A DNA stretch of 54,534 bases from Thermoplasmatota archaeon (lineage in GTDB: Archaea; Thermoplasmatota; E2; DHVEG-1), in NCBI GenBank assembly GCA_016930995.1, contig JAFGFQ010000084.1:1-54534 (forward strand), given 5' to 3'. Below are positions 16,996 to 24,400 of the stretch, piece by piece. How positions within the stretch are numbered: the first letter of the stretch is position 1; each line of letters begins with the position of its first letter. The notes beneath the pieces were generated by a model. That model was not told the DNA's origin. It saw only the letters and a program-made list of their open reading frames with translations, and ran no database searches. Made by a program: the position numbers and the translations under genes.

Positions 16996-17775
16996 TCACG
17001 TCTTTTTTTTCAAGAATCGTTCAAGGAGTTTTTTTTCACTAGCTTGAATATCATATTTTTTGAAATGTTGCACGATATTATGAATGTCTCGTTTTAAAAA
17101 CTCTGCGGAGGCAGGATGTTCAAGCAGAACAGCTTGGCCGACGTCGATGATGTAAGGTTTCTGACGAAACATAAGGATGTTAAAGGCGCTCAGGTCTCCA
17201 TGGACAACCTGGTTCTTGTACATTTGTTCAATAAAATCCATGATTTCGTCAAAGACTGCCTGAGGGGTACGAAGATCCACGTCCTTTAACAAAGGCGCTG
17301 ATTTCTGTGCATCTCCAATATAACTCATCACGAGGATGTTCTGGATACATTTCAGTGGTGTTGGTGCTCGTACTTTTGCCTGATGTAATAATGCAAGGTT
17401 TTTGTATTCCTTCCTGGCCCACTCCGCGATCATTTCTCGTCTGTTTTTATACCCATACATGAACCGAGGGTCACCTTCGATGTATGATGCGATATGCTTA
17501 AATGTCATCGTCGCGGTCCGATAAATCTTAATGGCAACATATTTCCGCTCAGGGGTTGTCCCACGGAATATATTTGCTTCTTTTCCCGTCGAGATCGGGA
17601 AATCAACCTGATCAATGACTCCATCAGAAATCAGTTTCCCAAGTAAAAGAAGCGTGTTTCTGTCAAAGACCTCCCCAAAAGTCTTCCGATTGAACACAAC
17701 ACGGTCCAGAATCACCTGTGATTGTCGATCAAGCTTCTTTAACCATTTATCGTTAAGAAGTTCATCAGAAGACAT
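16996..17775 (-). CDS. rio1: RIO1-type serine kinase
   Basis: RIO1 is an atypical kinase/ATPase that acts late in small-subunit ribosome maturation. The 259-residue protein has the RIO nucleotide loop STGKEANIF (62-70), the invariant Lys in AIKIY (K83), the catalytic loop VHGDLSAFN (191-199, Asp194) and the metal-binding IDVGQ (210-214, Asp211). The RIO1-type flexible loop is present around 90-115 (FKHIASYIEGDPRFMYGYK). The start codon lies inside the end of the aIF1A gene (11-base overlap), a coupling seen in other archaea. Confidence 0.95.
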   Translation of the reverse strand: MSSDELLNDKWLKKLDRQSQVILDRVVFNRKTFGEVFDRNTLLLLGKLISDGVIDQVDFPISTGKEANIFRGTTPERKYVAIKIYRTATMTFKHIASYIEGDPRFMYGYKNRREMIAEWARKEYKNLALLHQAKVRAPTPLKCIQNILVMSYIGDAQKSAPLLKDVDLRTPQAVFDEIMDFIEQMYKNQVVHGDLSAFNILMFRQKPYIIDVGQAVLLEHPASAEFLKRDIHNIVQHFKKYDIQASEKKLLERFLKKKT

Positions 17776-18127
17776 TAATTTCCTCTGGAAGCATTTTCCT
17801 TCGACTCAGACTGCTTGCCTGAGTCCTGCTGTAACGAAAAACAATGTCTGCTTTTTCGTCTTGGATATCCCATGGTCTGATGATGAGCAGGTCCCCAGCG
17901 CGCACCCTGGCTTTGCGTTTCATCTTCCCAGGAATACGAGCCATACGAGATTTTTTATCCTCACAGACGACGTGAATACGAGAACCACCAAGCAGCTGGT
18001 CCGCAATCGCGAACATCTCATGATTCTTTCGATTCGGGAGGGGTAAGCGATAGTATCCTTCCTCACTATCTTGAGATGCTCCTTTTGAATGGCGTGCCTT
18101 TTGGTAAGTGTTCTGAGGTGGTGTCAT
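17765..18127 (-). CDS. eif1A: Translation initiation factor aIF1A
   Basis: A 120-residue S1/OB-fold factor that binds the small subunit A site during initiation. The family features are LPLPNRKNHEMFAIADQLLGG, HVVCEDKKSRMARIPGKMKRK and VRAGDLLIIRPWDIQDEKADI. The N-terminal 20 residues are unstructured and the C-terminal tail is charged. It starts three bases after the HD-domain gene and overlaps RIO1 by 11 bases, which marks the minus-strand operon HD, aIF1A, RIO1, KH. Confidence 0.96.
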   Translation of the reverse strand: MTPPQNTYQKARHSKGASQDSEEGYYRLPLPNRKNHEMFAIADQLLGGSRIHVVCEDKKSRMARIPGKMKRKARVRAGDLLIIRPWDIQDEKADIVFRYSRTQASSLSRRKMLPEEINVF

Positions 18128-18130
18128 AGG

Positions 18131-18685
18131 CTAAAGCCCCAACTCGTCAGAAATCCTCTTAAGCGCTTGTAAACCCAGCTCAAGAAAGACCTGAAGTTCT
18201 AGTTCCATATCCTCACAGAGTTCAATTCGTTTTCGGTTGCAGCCTGCGGCAAAGGATTTATCCTTAAACTTCGCTTGGAGCGTCTTTGTTGTCACATCCG
18301 CAAGCTTTTTCGAGGGCATAACCAGAGCAGCTGCGATGATAAGACCTGAGACGGCATCAGCAGCAATCAACGATTTATCTAGATAGGTTTGTGGGATCTG
18401 TGATGTATACTGATAATTATGTGCTTTGATGGCGTTGATTGATTCTAAGGGTAATAAATCAGCAAGTACTTTGACGGTGATCTGGGAGTGTTTCTCAGGT
18501 TCTTCTTTTGTAAAATCATAATCTAAATCGTGCAACAGACCGGTAAGGCCCCAAATCTGTGAATCCTCCCCAAGCTTTTTTGCCATATCCTCAAGGATCG
18601 CTTCCACGGCTAGGGAGTGTTTGATGAGGTTTTCTGTACGAAGGTTTTTCTTCAGAAGCTCAAATGCTTCGTTCCGAGTGAGCAT
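18131..18685 (-). CDS. HD-domain phosphohydrolase-like protein
   Basis: A 184-residue protein with an HD fold: His23 in KHSLAVEAI and the HD pair at 52-53 (GLLHDLDYD), then an Asp further on in ADAVSGLI. These are the metal ligands of HD phosphohydrolases (nucleotidases or phosphodiesterases). The substrate is unknown. The start is the ATG at 18685 (LTRNEAFELLKK follows); a longer in-frame extension to 18784 runs through the divergent promoter region and is rejected. It is the first gene of the aIF1A-RIO1-KH operon. Confidence 0.85.
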   Translation of the reverse strand: MLTRNEAFELLKKNLRTENLIKHSLAVEAILEDMAKKLGEDSQIWGLTGLLHDLDYDFTKEEPEKHSQITVKVLADLLPLESINAIKAHNYQYTSQIPQTYLDKSLIAADAVSGLIIAAALVMPSKKLADVTTKTLQAKFKDKSFAAGCNRKRIELCEDMELELQVFLELGLQALKRISDELGL

Positions 18686-18783
18686 ATGAGAAAAGAGTAA
18701 AGAGGGAGTTGATTTAAACTTTCCTGACAGTGGATGAAAAGATTTTAAGTATGAAGACTGTTTTCTTTGTTGTTGATATGGCA

Positions 18784-19101
18784 ATGAAAACCATTATGAT
18801 TGTCGATGACGAAATCGCTTTTTTTGAACAAGTAAAAAACCTATTGGAACAAGAAGACGTCGAGGTAGTCACGGCCCGGAACAGCAGAGAAGCATTAGAA
18901 CAGCTTAAAGAGGAAAACGAGGAAACTTTTGACTTAATCCTCGTCAATACAAGAATGCCCGGAAGTAAGGTGACGACTGCGCTGTTCTCAGTGAAACCTT
19001 CCCAGAAAAAACTTTCAGGGGGGTTACAAGATTTTTTACAGAAACCATTCACGAAAGAAGAACTCGTCGCATTTGTAAAAGAAAAGATAAAAGGTAACTA
19101 A
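18784..19101 (+). CDS. Receiver-domain protein lacking phosphoacceptor Asp
   Basis: A 105-residue stand-alone response-regulator receiver. The acidic pair DD (8-9, in IMIVDDE) and the conserved Lys (K87, LQKPF) are present, but the phosphoacceptor position reads LILVNTRMPG, so Asp is replaced by Asn55. The segment between this motif and the Lys is shorter than usual. It is therefore probably a pseudo-receiver that signals without aspartyl phosphorylation, or is a degenerate gene. ATG at 18778 is an alternative start. TTTTAAGT at 18741-18748 serves as TATA. It is divergent from the HD gene. Confidence 0.8.
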   Translation: MKTIMIVDDEIAFFEQVKNLLEQEDVEVVTARNSREALEQLKEENEETFDLILVNTRMPGSKVTTALFSVKPSQKKLSGGLQDFLQKPFTKEELVAFVKEKIKGN

Positions 19102-19120
19102 AAAAAAGAATATTTTTTTA
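19100..19120. terminator. Bidirectional A/T palindrome between convergent genes
   Basis: AAAAAAA and TTTTTTT flank GAATA in the 31-base gap between the convergent receiver and DUF35 genes. The T-runs on each strand lie just after the respective stop codons and can serve as terminators for both. Confidence 0.45.
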
Positions 19121-19132
19121 AATCCAACAAGG

Positions 19133-19801
19133 CTATTTGAGGGTTTTAACCCACTCGTATACAGGCGCGACAAGGTCTTTGATACGCTGTTTTTCCATAT
19201 TCATCGGTGATGGTTTCCAGAAATCCACTGGCTCGAAATGAAAATCAGTCACCACCCCCATACGCTGCTCCTCTGGTTTGAAGACGATTTTCAGTGGCAT
19301 GCCAAACTCGACATCCCAGGGGTCGATGCCATGCAGCTCGTTGGCCATCGCAACCTTACTGGACCCGATGTTCGCATAGACAAGGATGATCGGGAGTCGT
19401 TTCAGTGAGGACCGTCCGCTCCATCCCGCGACCGTCCATGTATGCACTGTTGCGGTAAGAGGCATCTCAATCCACTCTGTTTTTTGAAGGTTGCACTCTA
19501 AATTCCAACAATGAGTCCGGACAGGGACCCATGAATCACCGCACTTCGGGCAATGGGTTCCCATGATCTTTCCCTCAAGTAATCCGATGAAGAACCTGCT
19601 GTTCCAACCATGCCTGATGGTGTACAGCTGATCATAGTGGAGGAACTGGTTCATTGCGGTTCGGTCTTCCGAGACCTCATAGCCGACGAAGGCAAGACCT
19701 GTTTCTTTCACATCAGCGGGTCGAGTGTCCTTTTTGTCGGTGAAGTTCGGTGGGTCAGCGAATTTCTCTTTCTTTTTTCCTACTAAAACTGTTCTCATCA
19801 T
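19133..19801 (-). CDS. DUF35 OB-fold/zinc-ribbon acyl-CoA partner protein
   Basis: A 222-residue protein of the DUF35 family (rubredoxin-like zinc ribbon plus OB fold). The zinc ligands are C84, C87, C98 and C103 in CPKC...HCWNLEC, followed by the OB strands (TVHTWTVAGWSG, ILVYANIG) and a GMPLKIVF strand. DUF35 proteins bind thiolase-fold partners: in archaea they bridge acetyl-CoA thiolase and HMG-CoA synthase, and in actinobacterial steroid breakdown ChsH2 binds the aldolase Ltp2. The N-terminal 60 residues are an extension. It starts three bases after the Cys-less thiolase-fold gene, so a complex is very likely. Confidence 0.9.
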   Translation of the reverse strand: MMRTVLVGKKKEKFADPPNFTDKKDTRPADVKETGLAFVGYEVSEDRTAMNQFLHYDQLYTIRHGWNSRFFIGLLEGKIMGTHCPKCGDSWVPVRTHCWNLECNLQKTEWIEMPLTATVHTWTVAGWSGRSSLKRLPIILVYANIGSSKVAMANELHGIDPWDVEFGMPLKIVFKPEEQRMGVVTDFHFEPVDFWKPSPMNMEKQRIKDLVAPVYEWVKTLK

Positions 19802-19804
19802 GGT

Positions 19805-21055
19805 TTAATGCCTCCTGAGGATAAAATTCGAAATACTCGTCCCGGTCCCCGCATGGCTGTTTACGATACCGCACTCAGGGTCGGGGACTTCGGTTTTTTT
19901 ACTGAGATGTTTCTTTGGGATCAGCCCAGCAAGCTGGTAGTAGCATTCAATCGAGCTCATAATACCGGTGGCGCCAACAGGATGACCATACCCAAGCAGA
20001 CCTCCACCGGGGTTCATCGGGATGTCCCCATGCATGCTTGTGCGTTCATCACGGATGAACTTCGCAATCGTGTTCTCATCGGCAAGGCCCAATGCCTTGT
20101 AGATTTGCGCCTCCGAGGTTGAGAACGCGTCATGGATCTCACCAAAGTCGATGTCCTTCAGCGGATTCTTAATACCAGCCATCTTATACGCCTGCTCTGC
20201 GGAGTTCCGACAGGCGGCAAACTCAGTCATCCCTGGGTATCCTGGGCCGTAGCGTTCATTCCACCCAGGGTTGTTCAACCGGTCACCCGCACGTATGGTA
20301 CAGCTGGACAACCCTATCCCGTCGATGGTCACGTACGAATCCGGGTTGACCTTCTTTGCGTACTGCTCTGAGCAGACCAGCAGAAACGCAACACCCCTGC
20401 TCATGAGACAACAATCTAATTTTTTAATAGGATAGGAGATAAGACGGGAGTTCATGACATCATCGACCGTGATATATTTATGGTCATTGCGATACCATTG
20501 TGCCTTGGGGTTGTCCATCGCATTGTTCTTGTTTTTCATCGCGATCAAAGCGACATCCTCTTCAGTGACATGGTTATCCTTCATCCATTTGTTCGCCATC
20601 GCAGCATAGTAAATCGGATAGATACCGCCCACCATGAGTTCGTATCTGATGTCCGAGGCCATTGCGATAAACTCACTACCCTGTGATTGTGAGACCGAAT
20701 CCATAGTCTCCCAGCCGACAATCCCCACCACATTATGATGACCGGACATGACCGCAAGTGCGGCTGCATATAAGGCGGATCCACCAGTATTGCCCCCGTT
20801 TTCCACACGGTAATGGGGGAGACCGACCAGTCCGAGATGATCATGGATAATCCATTCTGGAGCTAACTGATGACCGAAATGAACAGAGAAATGTGAATAA
20901 ATCATCAAATCTAAATCTCGTAGCGAGAAACCCGGGACGTCCTGCTGTGTTTCTTTGACACATTCTGCTGCCCCACCCTCGATACTTTCAAAACCAGTCG
21001 GACCATAGTCAAAAGGTGTTGTTGCTCCGCCGATAATACAAACTTTCTGTGACAT
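19805..21055 (-). CDS. Thiolase-fold (SCP2-type) protein without catalytic cysteines
   Basis: A 416-residue thiolase-superfamily protein close to archaeal acetyl-CoA acetyltransferases and SCP2/Ltp proteins. Conserved parts include EIHDAFSTSE, NPGGGLLGYGHPVGATG and the C-terminal NSHAGTGTS. The nucleophile loop reads VENGGNTGG (84-92) instead of VExxCxSGG, so the acyl-accepting Cys is Gly88. The second catalytic Cys near the C terminus is also missing. Thiolase chemistry is therefore unlikely. Ltp2-type retro-aldolases share this trait and need a DUF35 partner, which is encoded next to this gene. SD aggggaag precedes the ATG. The reaction is inferred, not shown. Confidence 0.88.
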   Translation of the reverse strand: MSQKVCIIGGATTPFDYGPTGFESIEGGAAECVKETQQDVPGFSLRDLDLMIYSHFSVHFGHQLAPEWIIHDHLGLVGLPHYRVENGGNTGGSALYAAALAVMSGHHNVVGIVGWETMDSVSQSQGSEFIAMASDIRYELMVGGIYPIYYAAMANKWMKDNHVTEEDVALIAMKNKNNAMDNPKAQWYRNDHKYITVDDVMNSRLISYPIKKLDCCLMSRGVAFLLVCSEQYAKKVNPDSYVTIDGIGLSSCTIRAGDRLNNPGWNERYGPGYPGMTEFAACRNSAEQAYKMAGIKNPLKDIDFGEIHDAFSTSEAQIYKALGLADENTIAKFIRDERTSMHGDIPMNPGGGLLGYGHPVGATGIMSSIECYYQLAGLIPKKHLSKKTEVPDPECGIVNSHAGTGTSISNFILRRH

Positions 21056-21097
21056 TATTATCTTCCCCTCAGGACTATCAACCTCACGCGGCCCCAG

Positions 21098-21113
21098 TCC
21101 CCTTGAAAGGGGA
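21098..21113. promoter_or_regulatory. Perfect 7+2+7 inverted repeat upstream of the thiolase operon
   Basis: TCCCCTT-GA-AAGGGGA is a perfect palindrome in the 218-base gap upstream of the minus-strand thiolase/DUF35 operon. A TATA-like T/A run (about 21119-21135) lies just upstream on that strand, so the repeat would fall near the transcription start, an expected place for a repressor site. A 5' leader hairpin is the alternative. The rest of the gap (21114-21273) is AT-rich, with no gene. Confidence 0.35.
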
Positions 21114-21273
21114 ATCGTCTGAGAATTAAAAAAGGTTGTTATTTTTCTAAATAAAATGTGAAAGAAAATTTTATTTTGGTGAAAGATTATTTTTTTCGAA
21201 TTGTACTGTTAATAGTTATGCTGTATAAAGGCATATTAACTAGTTTACGAAATGAAAAATATTTTACTTGGTG

Positions 21274-23079
21274 TTATTTCCCGATAACCATCCCAGCAGG
21301 ATCGATTTTCTGAAGGATCTGTAATTCCTTCTGAGAAGGCGGCGATGTCATAGAAACATCTTTCGGGATGAGGATTTCAAACCCAGAGTTCTCCTTCACC
21401 TGCTCAATCGTTACACCAGGATGGAGCGAAACCAATGTCATCTGTTTTGATTCCTTTTCAAACCCGTACACACCCAGCTGGGAAATCACCCGATACGGAC
21501 CACTACCACGGGGCAATCCGGCAGTCTCACGGGAATCAAACCCGTTAAGATACCCAGGGGTTGTCAGGAAATCGATTGTTTCAAGGAACCGGTGTTTATC
21601 CTGCCGCATGAGGATGATCGTCTGATGACACAGCGTCCCGACATCATTAGCCCCCCCACTTCCAGGGAGCCGTACTTTTGGATGGTCATACGGGCCGATC
21701 ACAGTGGTATTCAGATTCCCAAATCGGTCAATCTGCGCGCCACCAAGGAATCCATAATCGATGTACCCTGCTTGCGCCATTGCCATGGAATCATGCATAC
21801 TTGACGCTGCGACCGCAGAATAAAACGTCCGCGAGTCACCTACAGAAATGGGAAGCACGGGCATCTCGGGGCCGATCCCACCAGCCTCAAAGAACAACAG
21901 CAGGTTCGGTGCATGGGTCCGTTGTGCCAGCATCGCTGCGATCATCGGAAGACCCGTGCCGACAAACACTGATTTATTATCCTGCAACATTCTGGAGGCA
22001 ACACAGGCCAGTAGTTGTGTCGAGGTGTATGACTCTTTTTTTGACGGTGTGTTCTTCTTAGCTTTCAACCATGGGGCGGTCATTGGCTCTTCGAATCGTT
22101 CGATCCGCCCGAGTTTCTGCATTCTTCGTGTGCCACCTATCTTTTTTAGATAGTCTGAAAAATCCTTGACACCATACACGTACTTCTCAAGGTACTGCTG
22201 CACCCCCTCATCAGTCGCAGATAAAGATAACCATTCCCCAATGTGGTCCTCATCAAAGAAATACTGATACGGCATCTGACAAGGATGCGACCCAAACGGT
22301 GTCTCCACCACCGCACTAACAAGATAAAACGGGATCACTGTCTTCCAAGGCTCCTGTCGTATTTTCTTTGTATCAATGATCTTCTCTGTGGTGATGATGA
22401 GATGACGTGCTGCACGGGACAGCTCAAAATCCTCAACCATTATTCCATCGATCTGCGCATTACCATATTTGTCACAACGCGGCACGTGAATCACCGCGAC
22501 ATCCGGATAACATGCTGGGAGCAGACAAACCTGCTTGCCGCTGAATGGATCAAACATGGTTCTTGCAGAGCTCTTTGCGAACGTATCAGTCCCTAGCATC
22601 ACCCGTGTCGGGATGAACGGCAGACCCATCATCGCGGCAAGAAAACGCCATTGATACCCAGCGTTACTGATTTCACCAACCACCCTGCATTTTCCTGTTT
22701 CCACGGCACGACGAGAGGCAGGAGACAATCCGCGAAGCTCATGACCGAAGGAGTACGCAACCTCGACGGACCCGACACACCCGGAGCCGACCAGCACATC
22801 AAGGTCATGGACCGCGGTCTTACCACACATCGTCAAATGTCGTTTGTGTTGTCTGATGATTTCATAGACAATCGCCATGGACACCCGCACGTGTCCAAAG
22901 CCACCCATTGCAAGCAATGAGCCATTAGCAATAAATTTCGACACGGCCTGCTGAACGGACAGGCGCTTATCCAGCAGACCCCGTGACTTGTTCCGAATAA
23001 TCCATGTACGGTTTTCATCAGGGTCATGCCATCCAACAAGTCCACCGGTACCTTTTTGAACGTTCTGGTCGCATTCCAT
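21274..23079 (-). CDS. Fused GctAB-type CoA-transferase
   Basis: A 601-residue class I CoA-transferase with both subunits in one chain. The N half (about 40-320) resembles the alpha subunit (GGFGHVRVSMAIVYEII). The C half (about 350-600) follows glutaconate CoA-transferase subunit B closely: VGTGLPMIAAMLAQR, FEAGGIGP, GGAQIDRFGNLNTTVIG, LPGSGGAND, then SPG/TPGYL-type loops. The Glu in FEAGGIGP sits at the catalytic Glu54 of GctB, so transferase activity is plausible. Related proteins AibAB (decarboxylase) and IpdAB (ring-opening hydrolase) lack it or differ. The acid is unknown: methylglutaconate, acetoacetate or isovalerate fit the context. ATG 23079 has SD gcgggga; earlier ATGs at 23088 and 23100 are in frame. 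Confidence 0.85.
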   Translation of the reverse strand: MECDQNVQKGTGGLVGWHDPDENRTWIIRNKSRGLLDKRLSVQQAVSKFIANGSLLAMGGFGHVRVSMAIVYEIIRQHKRHLTMCGKTAVHDLDVLVGSGCVGSVEVAYSFGHELRGLSPASRRAVETGKCRVVGEISNAGYQWRFLAAMMGLPFIPTRVMLGTDTFAKSSARTMFDPFSGKQVCLLPACYPDVAVIHVPRCDKYGNAQIDGIMVEDFELSRAARHLIITTEKIIDTKKIRQEPWKTVIPFYLVSAVVETPFGSHPCQMPYQYFFDEDHIGEWLSLSATDEGVQQYLEKYVYGVKDFSDYLKKIGGTRRMQKLGRIERFEEPMTAPWLKAKKNTPSKKESYTSTQLLACVASRMLQDNKSVFVGTGLPMIAAMLAQRTHAPNLLLFFEAGGIGPEMPVLPISVGDSRTFYSAVAASSMHDSMAMAQAGYIDYGFLGGAQIDRFGNLNTTVIGPYDHPKVRLPGSGGANDVGTLCHQTIILMRQDKHRFLETIDFLTTPGYLNGFDSRETAGLPRGSGPYRVISQLGVYGFEKESKQMTLVSLHPGVTIEQVKENSGFEILIPKDVSMTSPPSQKELQILQKIDPAGMVIGK

Positions 23080-23231
23080 GAGAATCATTCCCCGCCACAT
23101 CCATGCTTTTTTCAGAGACTTGCTCTAAAAAAACCATCTAGTATCGACATCACGTGTCCCTACAAAAAATCTTCGTTAGAAACAAGGCGTAAATTTAAAG
23201 ACTTGTGACCTATCAGGGTATGAGGATTCGT

Positions 23232-24371
23232 ATGGATTTCCAACTCACGGAACAGCAAAAATTATTTAAAAAAACAGTCAGAGAATTTGCTGAAAAAGAA
23301 ATCAAACCACTTGCATCTAAAATTGATAAAGAAGAGTATTTCCCATGGGAAATGTACAAGAAGATGGGAAAACTCGGTCTCATGGGTATGACGGTACCAA
23401 AGAAATATGGCGGGTCCGGGATTGATAAGATGTGCTATATGATCGCCCTTGAGGAGATTTCTCGAGTATGCGGATCTACCGGTCTTACGGTCGAGGCTCA
23501 TAACTCCCTTGGGGTCGGTCACATCTATGAGAAAGGAACAGAGGAACAACGCAAAAAGTATTTACCACAACTCCTCCATGGAGAAGCACTTGCTGCTTGG
23601 GCGCTCACCGAACCAAACGCTGGTTCTGATGCAGCCTCACTGCAGACAACCGCGGTCCTTGAGAAGGATGAATGGGTGATAAACGGAACGAAGCAGTTCA
23701 TCACCAGTGGGGACATCGCTGCAGTCACAACAGTCATGGCAAAAACCGATAAATCACTTGGGGCCAAAGGAATCAGCGCGTTCATTGTAGAAAAAGATAC
23801 CCCGGGATTTACTGTTGGTGTACTTGAGGATAAACTCGGGCTTCGGGGGAGTCGTACCGCTGAGTTGATTTTTGAGAATTGCCGGGTCCCAAAAGATCAT
23901 CTCCTTGGTGAGAAGAACCTTGGTTTTGTCGGTGCGATGACCATCCTTGACCGCGGTCGCACCGCGATTGGTGCTATGGCGGTTGGTATTGCGCAGGGCG
24001 CCCTTGACGAAAGCCTTGCGTACGCAAAACAACGAGAACAATTCGGGAAACCCATCGGGAAGAATCAGGCCATCCAGTGGATGATTGCAGACATGGCAAC
24101 CACGATTGACGCGGCACGGCTGCTTGTCATGAGAGCTGCGTATCTCGAAGAAAAAGGCGTACCGTTCAGTATCGAGGCATCTATGGCAAAACTGTATGCT
24201 TCAGAGATTGCGATGAAAGCGACCCGTGATGCGATTCAGATTTATGGGGGCCATGGATATATGCGGGACCTCCCCTTAGAACGATTCTACCGTGACATCA
24301 AACTTACTCAGATAGGTGAAGGAACCTCAGAGGTTCAACGCATGGTGATAGCAAAACGCCTCGGGCTCTGA
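23232..24371 (+). CDS. Acyl-CoA dehydrogenase
   Basis: A 379-residue FAD enzyme that oxidises acyl-CoA to enoyl-CoA and passes electrons to ETF. It has the usual N-terminal helices, the FAD/substrate strand WALTEPNAGSDA and WVINGTKQFITSG, and the C-terminal GGHGYMRDLPLERFYRD and QIGEGTSEVQ. The Glu in GEGTSE is the catalytic base of SCAD/MCAD-type enzymes. Isovaleryl-CoA dehydrogenases have Ala there (GAGTSE), so the substrate is likely a short linear or branched acyl-CoA and isovaleryl-CoA cannot be assumed. The ATG at 23232 follows gagga; it opens the plus-strand pair with the CoA ligase (29-base gap). Confidence 0.93.
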   Translation: MDFQLTEQQKLFKKTVREFAEKEIKPLASKIDKEEYFPWEMYKKMGKLGLMGMTVPKKYGGSGIDKMCYMIALEEISRVCGSTGLTVEAHNSLGVGHIYEKGTEEQRKKYLPQLLHGEALAAWALTEPNAGSDAASLQTTAVLEKDEWVINGTKQFITSGDIAAVTTVMAKTDKSLGAKGISAFIVEKDTPGFTVGVLEDKLGLRGSRTAELIFENCRVPKDHLLGEKNLGFVGAMTILDRGRTAIGAMAVGIAQGALDESLAYAKQREQFGKPIGKNQAIQWMIADMATTIDAARLLVMRAAYLEEKGVPFSIEASMAKLYASEIAMKATRDAIQIYGGHGYMRDLPLERFYRDIKLTQIGEGTSEVQRMVIAKRLGL

Positions 24372-24400
24372 GAATGATGCATGATGGGGGATGAAAAAAA

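Noticed and set aside
18685..18784. Long N-terminal extension of the HD protein
   Set aside because: It crosses the divergent promoter of the receiver gene and is Ser/Gln/Lys-rich without a fold; the ATG at 18685 gives a normal HD protein.
19805..21055. Ordinary acetyl-CoA acetyltransferase
   Set aside because: Both catalytic Cys residues are missing, so the usual thiolase reaction is not expected.
19133..24371. Steroid side-chain degradation cluster (DUF35, Ltp2-like, IpdAB-like, FadD, FadE)
   Set aside because: The same families occur there, but the MCC-type carboxylase and LiuC-like hydratase nearby and the retained catalytic Glu of the CoA-transferase fit leucine-type catabolism better; no ring-degrading enzymes are seen.
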